Below are positions 29,302 through 38,514 of a stretch of 64,000 nt of DNA, piece after piece. A program made the translations under genes and the position numbers. Positions within the stretch are counted from its first letter, which is position 1; every line of letters starts with the position of its first letter. The notes below the pieces were generated by a model, which worked only from the letters and a program-made list of their open reading frames with translations, had not been told where the DNA came from and searched no databases. Source of the stretch: Kushneria avicenniae (GTDB lineage Bacteria; Pseudomonadota; Gammaproteobacteria; Pseudomonadales; Halomonadaceae); NCBI RefSeq assembly GCF_900112585.1, contig NZ_FOLY01000003.1, positions 186,001-250,000 on the forward strand. The letters run 5' to 3'.

Positions 29302-30804
29302 CTAGTCGTAGCGAAAGCCGATTACCTTGCGGGCGTGTTCGCGACCGGCAGCATCCACCCCTGCCATCAGCGTGCCGATCACACAGATCGCAGTGTTGAG
29401 CAAAAGCCCCCACAGCCCGCTGTAGATGCCCAGGGGTCGATAGCCCATGAGGGTGAATACACCGGCCATGACCGCACCGGCCAGCATGCCGATAAAAACG
29501 GCGCGAGTGTTCAGACGCGTCCAGTACAGCCCCAGGATCAGCGCCGGGGCGACCTGAATCAGCACCTCGAACTTGAGCACGAAGATCTGATAGAGCGTGG
29601 CCGGCGGATACCAGGCAATCACAATCAGGATAACCACCGCCACCAGTCCAATCAGCTTGCCGGCCAGCACCTTCTGATACTCGCTGGCATCAGGCTTGAT
29701 ATAGCGTCCGTACAGGTCGTTGGAGATGATCGAGGAGAACGTCAGCAACACCGAATCGGCGGTCGAGACAATGGCGGCAATCACGCCACCGAACAGCAGT
29801 ACCATGGCCCAGTAGAAAAAAGCGTTCTGATTGGCGAGCGCGTTGGCCATCATGCCCACCAGCTGCTCGGAATCGGCCGTGGACAGCCCCGGAAAGGCCG
29901 CAATGCCGATGATGCCGACCATGAACACCACGCCGGCGGTCAGAAACGGCATGTAGGCCATGCGAATGAAGGAGCGCTTGAGCGTGGCCTCGCTTTTCGC
30001 CGAGAAGATGCGCTGCACGGCGTGGGGATAGATCGCCGCACCAATGCCCACCAGCACCAGCAGGCTGAACCAGCGCATCAGCCCGGCACTGTCCGGCGGA
30101 TTGAGCTTCTCGGGAGCGCTGGCCTGCATATACTCTGCCGCCGACGGCAGACCGCCGAAGTAATACAGCGAGCCGATCAGAAGTGTAAACACCCCGAACA
30201 GTAGTGCCAGCCCCTGAATGGTGTCGGTATAGGCCACCGAGCGCATGCCGCCCAGCCAGCTGTAGGCCACCATGATGATGATGAAAAAGATCACACCCAC
30301 CTGGTAGGGAATGGTGCCGCCGGTCAGCCCGGACACGCCCTGCCCGATCGCCACGAACTGTTCGAGCAGATAGTTGGCCAGGCCATAGAGCATCAGGATG
30401 GCGGCCAGAATCGACACCTTTTTCGAGCGAAAGCGCAGCTCGATCCAGTCCACCGGGGTCAACAGCGAAAACCGCCGGCCCAGCGCGTACAGGCGCGGGG
30501 CGAAAAAGAGATACACCATGATGATCATGATGAAAAACGGCACCGACACCAGATACTGATAGCCCATGCGATAGGCCGTCGGCGGATAGCCGATGACAGT
30601 ATTGCCGCTGTACTGGGTCGCAAAGAAGGTGAAAAAGAGCACCATGACGCCCAGGCCACGCCCGCCCAGGTAGTACTCATCCAGACTTTCGCGCATACCG
30701 CGATTGCGTAGAAAGGCAAAAAGCCCCACCCCCAGCATCAGGATGCCATACAGCGCGAGCACGAAAATGCCCGACCAGCCGCTGAACGCCAGTTCGACTT
30801 CCAT
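29302..30804 (-). CDS. Sodium:solute symporter (SSS family)
   Basis: This 500-residue inner-membrane protein has about 13 transmembrane segments and the SSS fold, with FFATQYSGNTVIGYPPTAY, YSWLGGMRSVAYTDTIQG and the Na2-site region AAIVSTADSVLLTFSS. Members bring in small organic solutes with Na+. The pairing with a tiny two-helix membrane protein just upstream is typical of PanF/YhdT and of monocarboxylate (MctP-like) systems, so pantothenate or a short carboxylate is possible, but the substrate is not determined. Its strong AGGAGG site lies within the end of the upstream gene. Confidence 0.9.
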   Translation of the reverse strand: MEVELAFSGWSGIFVLALYGILMLGVGLFAFLRNRGMRESLDEYYLGGRGLGVMVLFFTFFATQYSGNTVIGYPPTAYRMGYQYLVSVPFFIMIIMVYLFFAPRLYALGRRFSLLTPVDWIELRFRSKKVSILAAILMLYGLANYLLEQFVAIGQGVSGLTGGTIPYQVGVIFFIIIMVAYSWLGGMRSVAYTDTIQGLALLFGVFTLLIGSLYYFGGLPSAAEYMQASAPEKLNPPDSAGLMRWFSLLVLVGIGAAIYPHAVQRIFSAKSEATLKRSFIRMAYMPFLTAGVVFMVGIIGIAAFPGLSTADSEQLVGMMANALANQNAFFYWAMVLLFGGVIAAIVSTADSVLLTFSSIISNDLYGRYIKPDASEYQKVLAGKLIGLVAVVILIVIAWYPPATLYQIFVLKFEVLIQVAPALILGLYWTRLNTRAVFIGMLAGAVMAGVFTLMGYRPLGIYSGLWGLLLNTAICVIGTLMAGVDAAGREHARKVIGFRYD

Positions 30805-30806
30805 GA

Positions 30807-31100
30807 TTACCCCTCCTCGTCACGGCGGGCGCCGTCGCTGTCATGGCCATCGCCGCGCCCTTTTCCACCGCCATAGCGCTCATCACTGTCGGTCTGCCAC
30901 TGGGTGTTGATCGTCCAGGTGATAAAAATCGACAGTGCCAGTGAGACACCGAGCACCATCAGCGCCCACAGCGGGATGCCCATCAGCCGCGTTGCGCCGG
31001 CGTCACTGGCAAAATACCAGGGGTTGATCAACACAAAGAGGACGATAAAGCCCAGCCAGACGCGGCGTTTGCGAACGGGTTCAGACATTTCTGGTTTCAT
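30807..31100 (-). CDS. Small two-helix membrane protein, partner of the symporter (DUF3311/DUF997-like)
   Basis: This 97-residue protein has two hydrophobic segments (about 14-30 and 40-62, with LINPWYFASD between) and a charged hydrophilic tail. It stops two bases before the symporter ATG, so the two are translated together. Small proteins of the DUF3311 and DUF997 types occur next to Na+/solute symporters and may stabilise them. GGAG lies 9 bases before ATG at 31100. Which of the two families it belongs to cannot be decided by eye. Confidence 0.75.
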   Translation of the reverse strand: MKPEMSEPVRKRRVWLGFIVLFVLINPWYFASDAGATRLMGIPLWALMVLGVSLALSIFITWTINTQWQTDSDERYGGGKGRGDGHDSDGARRDEEG

Positions 31101-31252
31101 GAGACGCTCTCCCGAAGAGTCAACCGTCGCTGGCGCGACGGACAGGGGACCATGAAAGACTCTATCGAGCCCTCACGGTTGATGGATATTGATGATTGAA
31201 CAAGCGCGACTTCGCCATCGACGAAGCGCCAGGACGTTGGTCGCAGGCGCCA

Positions 31253-32179
31253 TCACGATGCCGAAAAGGCAGGGGTGCCGGGATCGCGCTCGCCGCAGCG
31301 CAGCAGATGATCCACCAGCTGCCGGGCGGGCACCGCCAGGGCATCATGATCGCGCACCACCAGATGCAGCTCGCGCAGCGCCCAGCCGTCGGTCATCGGT
31401 ATTGTCGCCAGCCGAAGGCCATGGCGTTCAGCGTTGACCGCCCGCAGAGGCAATACCCCAACACCCATGCCGCGATCGATCATGCGACAGATGCCTTCGA
31501 AACTGCGCACCTGGATGCGCATGCGCAGCGGCCGGTCAAAGCGGCGCGCGCCAGCCTGAAGCAGCGCCTGCAGCGAGGCGTCCTGCTCAAGACCAATGAA
31601 ATCGTTGTCGAGCGCCTGCTCGAGTGCCACCGAGGACGCACCGGCCAGAGGATGGTCCTGCGGTACGACCAGTACCAGACGGTCACGCCGCCACAGACGG
31701 GCTTCAAGCCCCTCGGCCGGCACATGTCCGGCGTAGAGACCGATATCGGCCAGACCGTCACGCACGGCGGTCACGATCTCGTGACTCAGACGCTCTTTCA
31801 TGTCGATGCGAATCTGTGGGAAGCGATCCATGAAATCGCCCAGATCATCCGGCAGGAACTCGATCACCGACGAGGTATTGGCGTGCAGACGCACATGGCC
31901 CTTGATACCCACCCGGTATTCGCTCATGTCGGCGTCCAACCGCGACAGTCCGGTCAGAATCAACCGAGCGTGATGCAAAAAGGCATGCCCTGCCGGCGTC
32001 AGCTCGATACCGCGCGGACGGCGATAGAGCAGCGAAATGCCGGTCTGGTCTTCCAGATCACTGATGCGCTTGCTCACCGCGGCCAGCGCCAGATGCTCCC
32101 GCTCGGCGGCACGGGTTAGACTGCGCTCGTCGGCAATGGCCACGAACAGGCGCAGGGTCACAAAGTCGGGTCGTTTCAT
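31253..32179 (-). CDS. LysR-type transcriptional regulator
   Basis: This 308-residue regulator has the N-terminal winged helix-turn-helix (about 3-62, LRLFVAIADERSLTRAAER) and a C-terminal effector domain of the periplasmic-binding type. The start at 32179 (MKRPDFVTLR) fits the family; the ORF could extend to 32215. It diverges from the CoA-transferase gene across 138 bases and very probably controls it together with the lyase gene. It lacks codon-use anomalies. The inducer would be an acyl or dicarboxylic acid from that pathway, which is inference. Confidence 0.9.
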   Translation of the reverse strand: MKRPDFVTLRLFVAIADERSLTRAAEREHLALAAVSKRISDLEDQTGISLLYRRPRGIELTPAGHAFLHHARLILTGLSRLDADMSEYRVGIKGHVRLHANTSSVIEFLPDDLGDFMDRFPQIRIDMKERLSHEIVTAVRDGLADIGLYAGHVPAEGLEARLWRRDRLVLVVPQDHPLAGASSVALEQALDNDFIGLEQDASLQALLQAGARRFDRPLRMRIQVRSFEGICRMIDRGMGVGVLPLRAVNAERHGLRLATIPMTDGWALRELHLVVRDHDALAVPARQLVDHLLRCGERDPGTPAFSAS

Positions 32180-32317
32180 GGGCGCTACTTCTCGGGCGAC
32201 ACGACAGTCTGCCACCGTCTTCGTCGATTGCGAACGCTGCCTTGGTCAAACCCCAATTGCCTCGACACCTGTGACTCGGCGATGCTCAAGGCCCTTCCCC
32301 ATTGTCAGGAGTGCGCC

Positions 32318-33610
32318 ATGACCGCGTCTGATGCCACTGCCGGTATTGATGCCCCCGAGGCACTGGCCGGCCTAAAGGTTCTGGAGATGGGCCAGCTGAT
32401 TGCCGGCCCTTTTGCGACCAGACTGCTGGGCGAATTCGGTGCCGACGTGATCAAGATCGAGCCCCCCGGTACCGGTGACCCGCTACGCCGCTGGCGCATT
32501 GTCGAGGAAGGCACCTCGCTGTGGTGGCACGTTCAGACCCGTAACAAGCGTTCGCTGTCGCTGGATCTGAGAAGCGAGGAAGGCCAGGAGATCGTGCGAC
32601 GACTGGCGCTTGAGGCCGATATCGTGGTGGAGAACTTTCGCCCCGGCACGCTCGAAAAGTGGGGGCTGGGCTGGGAGACCCTGAGCGCGGCCAACCCGGG
32701 CCTGATCATGGTGCGCATCTCCGGCTACGGCCAGACCGGTCCCTATCGCGACCGCCCGGGCTTTGGCGTCATCGGCGAGGCGATGGGGGGGCTGCGCTAC
32801 CTCTCGGGCCATCCCGGCGAGCGCTCGGTACGTGTGGGCGTCAGTCTGGGCGATTCGCTTTCGGCACTCTATGGGGTCATCGGTGCCCTGCTGGCACTGC
32901 AGGAGCGCCACAGGAGCGGTCAGGGGCAGTACATTGATGTGGCGCTTTACGAGTCGGTGTTTGCCATGATGGAGAGCCTGATTCCCGAATACGACGCCGC
33001 GGGCGTGATTCGCGAGCCCAGCGGCAGCGCCCTGCCCGGCATTACGCCGTCGAATGCCTATCCATGTCTGGGCGGTGAACATGTGCTGATTGCCGGCAAC
33101 GGCGACAGCATCTATCGAAGACTGATGCAGGCCATCGGGCGTTCCGATCTGGCCGAAGACCCGGCGCTTGCCCATAACGACGGCCGAGCGTGTCAGGCCG
33201 AACGCATTGATGGCGCCATTGCCGAGTGGACGTCACAACACCGCCGTGAACACGTGCTGAGCACGCTGGAGGCTGTCGGCGTGCCGGTGGGCTTCCCCTA
33301 TACCGCGCGCGATATCGTGGCAGACCCACACTACCAGGCCCGTGACATGATTCAGACCATCATCACTGCCGAAGGACGCAAGCTCAGGGTGCCGGGCGTG
33401 ATGCCCAGGCTCAGCCGCACGCCGGGGCGCATCGACGGCGGCGGCCCACGACTGGGTCAGCATACCCGTGACGTGCTCGACGAGCTGGGTATCGATGCCG
33501 ACACCCAGCAGGCGCTGTTTGAGCGCGGCGTACTGTATGACAGCGATCAGACTGACCGTGACCAGCCTGACGGCAACCGGTCGGAGACACCGCGTGGCAA
33601 GGGAGAGTAA
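32318..33610 (+). CDS. CaiB/BaiF family (class III) CoA-transferase
   Basis: This 430-residue enzyme moves CoA between carboxylic acids through an Asp-bound anhydride. It has the family start LAGLKVLEMGQLIAGPFAT, the conserved FGADVIKIEPP, KRSLSLDLR and SGYGQTGPY, and a probable catalytic Asp in GVSLGDSLSALYG. AGGAG lies 6 bases before ATG at 32318; the ORF to 32228 has no such site. It forms an operon with the HMG-CoA-lyase-like gene one base downstream, which suggests activation of a hydroxy-acid followed by C-C cleavage. Confidence 0.9.
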   Translation: MTASDATAGIDAPEALAGLKVLEMGQLIAGPFATRLLGEFGADVIKIEPPGTGDPLRRWRIVEEGTSLWWHVQTRNKRSLSLDLRSEEGQEIVRRLALEADIVVENFRPGTLEKWGLGWETLSAANPGLIMVRISGYGQTGPYRDRPGFGVIGEAMGGLRYLSGHPGERSVRVGVSLGDSLSALYGVIGALLALQERHRSGQGQYIDVALYESVFAMMESLIPEYDAAGVIREPSGSALPGITPSNAYPCLGGEHVLIAGNGDSIYRRLMQAIGRSDLAEDPALAHNDGRACQAERIDGAIAEWTSQHRREHVLSTLEAVGVPVGFPYTARDIVADPHYQARDMIQTIITAEGRKLRVPGVMPRLSRTPGRIDGGGPRLGQHTRDVLDELGIDADTQQALFERGVLYDSDQTDRDQPDGNRSETPRGKGE

Positions 33611-33611
33611 C

Positions 33612-34541
33612 ATGCACCAGCGCATTTATATTCAGGAAGTCGCCCCCCGCGACGGCCTGCAGATCGAAGCGCGCTTCGTGTCCACGGCAGACAAGATCGC
33701 CCTGATCGATGCGCTCTCCCGTACCGGCGTTGCAAAGATCGAGGCCACCTCATTCACCTCACCGAAGGCCATCCCCAACCTGGCCGATGCCGGAGAGGTC
33801 ATGGCCGGCATGACCCGTCACAAGCATGTGGATTACGTCGCACTGGTCCCCAACGAGCGCGGTGCCGAGCGGGCACTGGCCGCCGGCGCCGACGAGCTCA
33901 ACCTGGTAATGTCGGCAAGCGACAGCCATGGCCTTGCCAATCTGCGCATGACGCCCTGGCAATCGCTTGAACGCTTTCCCGCGATACTCGATTTGGCACG
34001 CGGCCGGAATGTGTTCATCAACGCCTCGATCTCGACGGCGTTTGGCTGCCCGTTTGACGGTGAGGTGCCGGCCTCGCGAGTCATCGACATCATCGAACGG
34101 CTGACAGCAATGGGCATTCGCGGCATCTCGCTTTGCGATACCACCGGCATGGCCAACCCGGCTCAGGTCAGAACGCTGTGCAAGGAGGTATTGGGTCGCT
34201 GGCCCGAGCTGATGCTGACCCTGCATGTGCACAATACCCGCGGCATGGGACTGGCCAACGTGCTGGCGGCCTGGCAGGCCGGGGTCTCGCGCTTTGACGC
34301 GGCGCTGGGCGGGCTGGGCGGCTGTCCATTCGCCCCCGGCGCCAGCGGCAATGTCTGTACCGAGGACCTGGTCCACATGTTCGAGGAAATGGGGGTCGAC
34401 ACCGGTGTGGATCTTGACGCCCTGCTGGCAGTGTCACGAACCCTGCCCGATCTGGTCGGTCATGACGTGCCGGGCCAGGTGGTGAAGGCCGGCCGTTCGA
34501 GCCGACGCTATCCGCTGCCCGAGTCCGTTCGCGCTCGATAA
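33612..34541 (+). CDS. HMG-CoA lyase family protein
   Basis: This 309-residue TIM-barrel enzyme cleaves 3-hydroxyacyl-CoA compounds such as HMG-CoA or citramalyl-CoA. It shows the catalytic Arg-Asp in VAPRDGLQ, the metal-binding HVHNTRGMGLAN, and the active-site Cys loop GGCPFAPGASGNV. ATG at 33612 has GGGAG 6 bases upstream and follows the CoA-transferase stop by one base. Together the two enzymes resemble hydroxy-dicarboxylate activation/cleavage pairs such as those for citramalate. The exact substrate is open. Confidence 0.9.
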   Translation: MHQRIYIQEVAPRDGLQIEARFVSTADKIALIDALSRTGVAKIEATSFTSPKAIPNLADAGEVMAGMTRHKHVDYVALVPNERGAERALAAGADELNLVMSASDSHGLANLRMTPWQSLERFPAILDLARGRNVFINASISTAFGCPFDGEVPASRVIDIIERLTAMGIRGISLCDTTGMANPAQVRTLCKEVLGRWPELMLTLHVHNTRGMGLANVLAAWQAGVSRFDAALGGLGGCPFAPGASGNVCTEDLVHMFEEMGVDTGVDLDALLAVSRTLPDLVGHDVPGQVVKAGRSSRRYPLPESVRAR

Positions 34542-34644
34542 TCCCTGTGGCCGTCGATGACGGCCCATGTTTCTTTGCACCCGGATTCAAACGGGATCAC
34601 ACTGCGCCACGCCTGTTCAGCTTCCCTTCAGAGAGACGCATACC

Positions 34645-35841
34645 GTGACATCCCGGGATATGACCGCAGCCGCCCTGCCCACCCCGCTTCTGCTCTTGAT
34701 GGCCATGGCCACCGGAATTTCAGTAGCCAGCAACTACTACGCCCAGCCGCTGCTGCATACCATTGCCGATCAGCTGGGGCTGAATTACTCGGGTGCCGGC
34801 ATCATCGTCACCACGGCACAGCTGGGCTATGCCGCCGGCCTTTTGCTGCTGGTCCCGCTGGGCGACATGATCGAGCGCCGCCGGCTTGTAGTCATCATGA
34901 TGCTGCTGGCCACCATGGGTCTTGGAATCAGCGCGCTGTCCACCAACCTGGCCGTACTGCTGCTGGGCACCGCGATCACCGGCGTCTTTTCGGTAGTCGC
35001 CCAGGTACTGGTCCCCTTTGCCGCCACGCTTGCCGCTCCGGAGCAGCGCGGCCGCGCCGTGGGCACCGTCATGAGCGGGCTTTTGATCGGGATTCTGCTG
35101 GCGCGCACCTTTGCAGGCGCACTGTCGACGCTGGGCAACTGGCGGCTGGTCTACCTGGTGGCCGCTGCACTGATGCTGATCACGACGCTTTTGCTGTGGC
35201 GCGCCCTGCCCAGACTCAATACCCATGCGGGTCTTGGCTATACAGCATTGATTCGCTCGGTCGGTCGCCTTCTGGCCGCCCATCAGGCACTGCGTCTGCG
35301 GGCCGCACTGGGGGCACTAACCTTTGCCCTTTTCGCCGCCTTCTGGACGCCAGTGGCCTTTTTGTTATCAGCACCGCCATGGCAGTTCAGTGATGCCACC
35401 ATCGGTCTTCTGGGGCTTCTGGGCGCAGCCGGCGCGCTGGTGGCCCCCTGGGCCGGACGTCAGGTCGATCGCGGCCGGGCACGGCTGACCACCACGTCAG
35501 GACTCGTGTTGCTGCTGCTGGGCTGGCTACCGCTGTTCCGGGCCGAGCACTCGCTGCTGGCAATCGTGATCGGCGTGCTGGTGCTCGATATCGCCGTGCA
35601 GCTGGTGCATATCACCAACCTCAACATGGTCTATCGCATCGACCCCGATGCCCGTAACCGCCTCAATGCCGCCTACATGGTGAGCTACTTCCTCGGCGGG
35701 GCCACCGGCTCGCTGGCCTCGGCGTGGCTGTACGGTCATGCCGGCTGGACAGGGGTGACGGCGTTCGGGGTGGTCACAAGTCTTGCAGGGCTTGCGCTAT
35801 GGTGGCGCGGTCATCGCTGTGAAGCCCATATGCCAGTGTGA
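34645..35841 (+). CDS. MFS transporter
   Basis: This 398-residue protein has 12 hydrophobic segments and a major-facilitator motif A in the first cytoplasmic loop (LGDMIERRRLVVIM). It looks like a DHA1-type drug or metabolite exporter of the YnfM/NepI kind, with SNYYAQPLLHTIA near the N-terminus. GTG at 34645 is chosen, with weak upstream purines; ATG at 34660 and a longer frame from 34567 are alternatives. It follows the lyase gene by 103 bases and is closed by a terminator at 35902. A role in exporting a pathway product is only an inference. Confidence 0.82.
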   Translation: MTSRDMTAAALPTPLLLLMAMATGISVASNYYAQPLLHTIADQLGLNYSGAGIIVTTAQLGYAAGLLLLVPLGDMIERRRLVVIMMLLATMGLGISALSTNLAVLLLGTAITGVFSVVAQVLVPFAATLAAPEQRGRAVGTVMSGLLIGILLARTFAGALSTLGNWRLVYLVAAALMLITTLLLWRALPRLNTHAGLGYTALIRSVGRLLAAHQALRLRAALGALTFALFAAFWTPVAFLLSAPPWQFSDATIGLLGLLGAAGALVAPWAGRQVDRGRARLTTTSGLVLLLLGWLPLFRAEHSLLAIVIGVLVLDIAVQLVHITNLNMVYRIDPDARNRLNAAYMVSYFLGGATGSLASAWLYGHAGWTGVTAFGVVTSLAGLALWWRGHRCEAHMPV

Positions 35842-35901
35842 TCACACCGTCATCACGGACTTTTCTCACAGACTTTCCTCACGGACGATATGGTCGGAAT
35901 T

Positions 35902-35939
35902 AAAAAAAGCCGGTCCGCCATTTGGCGGGCCGGCTTTTG
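35902..35939 (+). terminator. Bidirectional rho-independent terminator
   Basis: A 12-bp stem (one G-U pair) with an ATTT loop has seven A on the left and four T on the right. It ends the MFS gene and, in the other direction, the DUF4168 gene. Confidence 0.88.
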
Positions 35940-35998
35940 TCTTTCATCCCATCACTGTCCATCCTGCACTGTCATGATGGGTAAAACCCCGTGCAGCA

Positions 35999-36466
35999 TT
36001 ACTGCGCCGGCTGCTGCTGCGCCTGCGACTGCATGGACTGAAGCTGCTTGTAGAGCTGCGGGTCCATGTTGATCAGGCGCTCTTCCAGTGCCTTGTCGCG
36101 CGAAGCATCGGTGCCGATCTGCTGATACTGCTGTACGGACAGATCATGCTCCTTGAGGGAGTCCTCGGTCTTGCTCTGGAACTCCTGCATCATCGACTGC
36201 GCCTGCTGCTGGTCTGACACGTTCTGGCTGGACAGGTTCTTGATGACCGGAATCATGTCGCGGTTGACGTCCAGAAACGAACGAAGCTCATCGTCCTGAT
36301 ACTGCTTCGAGAGCGTGCCAGGCTCCACCGGCTGGGGCTGCTGCATCTGTGCCCGGGCCTGCGACTGGCCCTGCTGAGCGCTCTGGCTACCGGCCATGGC
36401 CATCGGGGCGGTCAGCAGACCAACCGTGATGAGCGCTGCGCCAAGCATCGAAACCGGCTTTTTCAT
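35999..36466 (-). CDS. DUF4168 periplasmic protein
   Basis: This 155-residue protein has a clear signal peptide (about 1-25, ending AMA) and a mature Gln/Ser-rich, helical body with the DUF4168-type pattern YQDDELRSFLDVNRD...IKNLS. The family is frequent in halophilic gammaproteobacteria and cyanobacteria, and its function is not known. GGAG lies 6 bases before ATG at 36466. The open frame continues to 37267, but that part is antisense to gmhB and is not coding. It diverges from gmhB. Confidence 0.85.
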   Translation of the reverse strand: MKKPVSMLGAALITVGLLTAPMAMAGSQSAQQGQSQARAQMQQPQPVEPGTLSKQYQDDELRSFLDVNRDMIPVIKNLSSQNVSDQQQAQSMMQEFQSKTEDSLKEHDLSVQQYQQIGTDASRDKALEERLINMDPQLYKQLQSMQSQAQQQPAQ

Positions 36467-36607
36467 GGTGAACTCCAAAAAAAGAATTTGATTCAATGTA
36501 ATGTAGTCGCTGCAGGGCGTCCAGAAACCGACTGTGAACGCAAACCCGGAGCTCTGGCGTCGTTTCACCTCACGCCCCGATACCGGGGCCATGGCAGAGA
36601 ATTTCAC

Positions 36608-37189
36608 ATGAGCGCAGGACTGATCATCCTCGACCGGGATGGCGTGATCAACGAGGATTCCATCGAGTTCATCAGAAGTCCCGAGCAGTGGCTGGCCTTC
36701 CCTCAGGCGCTGGAGGCCATCGCCCGTCTGCATCAGGCCGGATGGACTCTGGCCGTGGCCACCAACCAGTCCGGCATTGCCCGCGGCTACTTTGACGAGG
36801 CAACGCTTGAGGCCATGCACGACAGGATGCATCGCGAAGTCGAGGCGGCCGGCGGCAGGATTGCCCATGTGGTGTACTCCCCTCATGGACCGGACGATGA
36901 CAGCGATACCCGCAAGCCCAAACCGGGGCTTTTGTATCAGATTCGTGATCTCTGCCGGCTCGAGTGCCTTGATGAGGCCTGGATGGTGGGCGACAGCCTG
37001 CGTGATCTGCAGGCCGGCCAGGCCGCGGGATGCAGGACGGCGCTGGTACTGACCGGCAAGGGCGAGATTACCCGGGGCGATCTTGATCAGCTCGAACGCC
37101 CTGAAGAGGTGGTGATTACCGACTCCCTGCTCGATTTTGCCAACCGCCTGCTCTCCGACGACCCGACCATGACGGACCCGGCGCGCTAG
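36608..37189 (+). CDS. gmhB: D-glycero-beta-D-manno-heptose 1,7-bisphosphate 7-phosphatase, Zn-less variant
   Basis: GmhB dephosphorylates heptose 1,7-bisphosphate between the two HldE steps. The 193-residue HAD phosphatase has the nucleophile motif LDRDGVIN (Asp9, Asp11), NQSGIARGYF, RKPKPGLL and VGDSLRD (Asp129). The structural zinc site of the family (Cys-x-His, Cys-x-Cys) is lost: the Cys positions are Ser91, Ser99 and Thr101, while His93 stays. ATG at 36608 has only a weak purine-rich site. It is separated from hldE and hldD by 11 kb or more, but its heptose-pathway role is clear. Confidence 0.9.
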   Translation: MSAGLIILDRDGVINEDSIEFIRSPEQWLAFPQALEAIARLHQAGWTLAVATNQSGIARGYFDEATLEAMHDRMHREVEAAGGRIAHVVYSPHGPDDDSDTRKPKPGLLYQIRDLCRLECLDEAWMVGDSLRDLQAGQAAGCRTALVLTGKGEITRGDLDQLERPEEVVITDSLLDFANRLLSDDPTMTDPAR

Positions 37190-37290
37190 GGCGCTGCGAC
37201 AGCGGCGCGCACGCTCAACGCGCGTCCGGCAGGCGTCGTTTATACTGCAGGGCTTCTTCCACGGCATTGCTTACTACGGGTGGCGCAACC

Positions 37291-38514
37291 ATGACAGACA
37301 CCAGCACGATCACATCCGACATCATCATTGTCGGCGGCGGCATTGCAGGACTGGCCATGGCTGCCCGACTGGCGCACCGCACGGCCTTCACCATCACGGT
37401 GCTCGACAGTGACCGCGCGCCCGGACCGGTGGATGAAACGCTGCAGCTGCGCACCACTTCACTCAACAGCGCCGCGCTCGATCTGCTGAAGGACGCCGGC
37501 GTCATGGCCCATCTGCCGACACGATTTCTGACCGATTTCGACCGTCTTGAAGCCGGCAGCCGCGAGGCACCGGAAGCGCTGAGCTTCAGCGCCGCGGACA
37601 TCGATCTGGACCGGTTCGGCGTTTTTGTCGAAAACGACCGTCTGCGTCACGCGCTGTGGCAGACGCTCGAGGCGCAGCCCAGGGTCACCCTGATCAGCGA
37701 GGCGCGTCTGTCATCGCTGCAGCGTCATGACGATCACGTCGATGGCCTGCTTGATGACGGCCGGGCGCTGACCACCCGCCTGATCATCGGCGCCGACGGC
37801 GCGCGCTCACAGGCAAGACACCTGGGCGGCATCAGCAGCCAGCAGCGCGACTACGCTCAGGAGGCCATGATCATCAACGTGCGCCTGACCGAGTCACCCG
37901 GCCATACCACCTGGCAGATCTTTACGCCCAGCGGGCCAGTGGCACTGCTGCCGCTGCACGATCGCCAGGCCTCACTGATCTGGTACGACAGCCCCGGGCA
38001 GGTGCAAAAGCGCATGAGCATGAGTGACGACGCCCTGCGCGCCGCGATTGCCGAGGCTTTCCCGGCGCGTCTCGGCTCGGTCGAGGCCATTCTCGAGCGC
38101 GGGCGCTTTCCGATTCGCCGACTGCACGCCCAGCGCTATGCGGGCAAACGTCTGGTACTGATCGGTGACGCGGCCCACGTGATTCACCCGATGGCGGGCC
38201 AGGGCGTCAATCTGGGACTGGCCGATGTCGTGGCCCTGACAGAGGCACTGGAACAGGAGAGCGACCCGGGCGCCGGTCATGCGCTGAGCCGCTACCAGCG
38301 CCGCCAGTGGCCGCGCAATGCGGCCATGCTGGCCGGCGTCGAGCAGCTTCATCATCTGTTCACCCTGCCCTTTGCACCGCTGCGACATCTGGCAGAACGT
38401 GGCCTGAAAAGCGCCGATCGCATGGCACCGGTCAAACGCTTCATGATGTCGCTGGCTACCGGGCAACCGATGACCAGCGGCAAGGGATGTAAAGATCATG
38501 ACACACAGCCATGA
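37291..38514 (+). CDS. UbiH/UbiF/COQ6-family FAD-dependent hydroxylase (third copy)
   Basis: This 407-residue flavoprotein has the same three motifs as UbiH and UbiI: IIVGGGIAGLAMAARL, IIGADGARSQAR and GDAAHVIHPMAGQGVNLGLA. As ubiH and ubiI are already present upstream, this copy may be UbiF, which hydroxylates C6, or another member of the family. ATG at 37291 is preferred to TTG at 37267. The last 17 bases overlap the DUF924 gene. The ring position cannot be fixed from sequence alone. Confidence 0.85.
   Translation: MTDTSTITSDIIIVGGGIAGLAMAARLAHRTAFTITVLDSDRAPGPVDETLQLRTTSLNSAALDLLKDAGVMAHLPTRFLTDFDRLEAGSREAPEALSFSAADIDLDRFGVFVENDRLRHALWQTLEAQPRVTLISEARLSSLQRHDDHVDGLLDDGRALTTRLIIGADGARSQARHLGGISSQQRDYAQEAMIINVRLTESPGHTTWQIFTPSGPVALLPLHDRQASLIWYDSPGQVQKRMSMSDDALRAAIAEAFPARLGSVEAILERGRFPIRRLHAQRYAGKRLVLIGDAAHVIHPMAGQGVNLGLADVVALTEALEQESDPGAGHALSRYQRRQWPRNAAMLAGVEQLHHLFTLPFAPLRHLAERGLKSADRMAPVKRFMMSLATGQPMTSGKGCKDHDTQP

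Noticed and set aside
36467-37267. N-terminal extension of the DUF4168 frame (about 267 codons)
   Set aside because: It runs antisense through gmhB, and the real signal peptide with a GGAG site begins at 36466.
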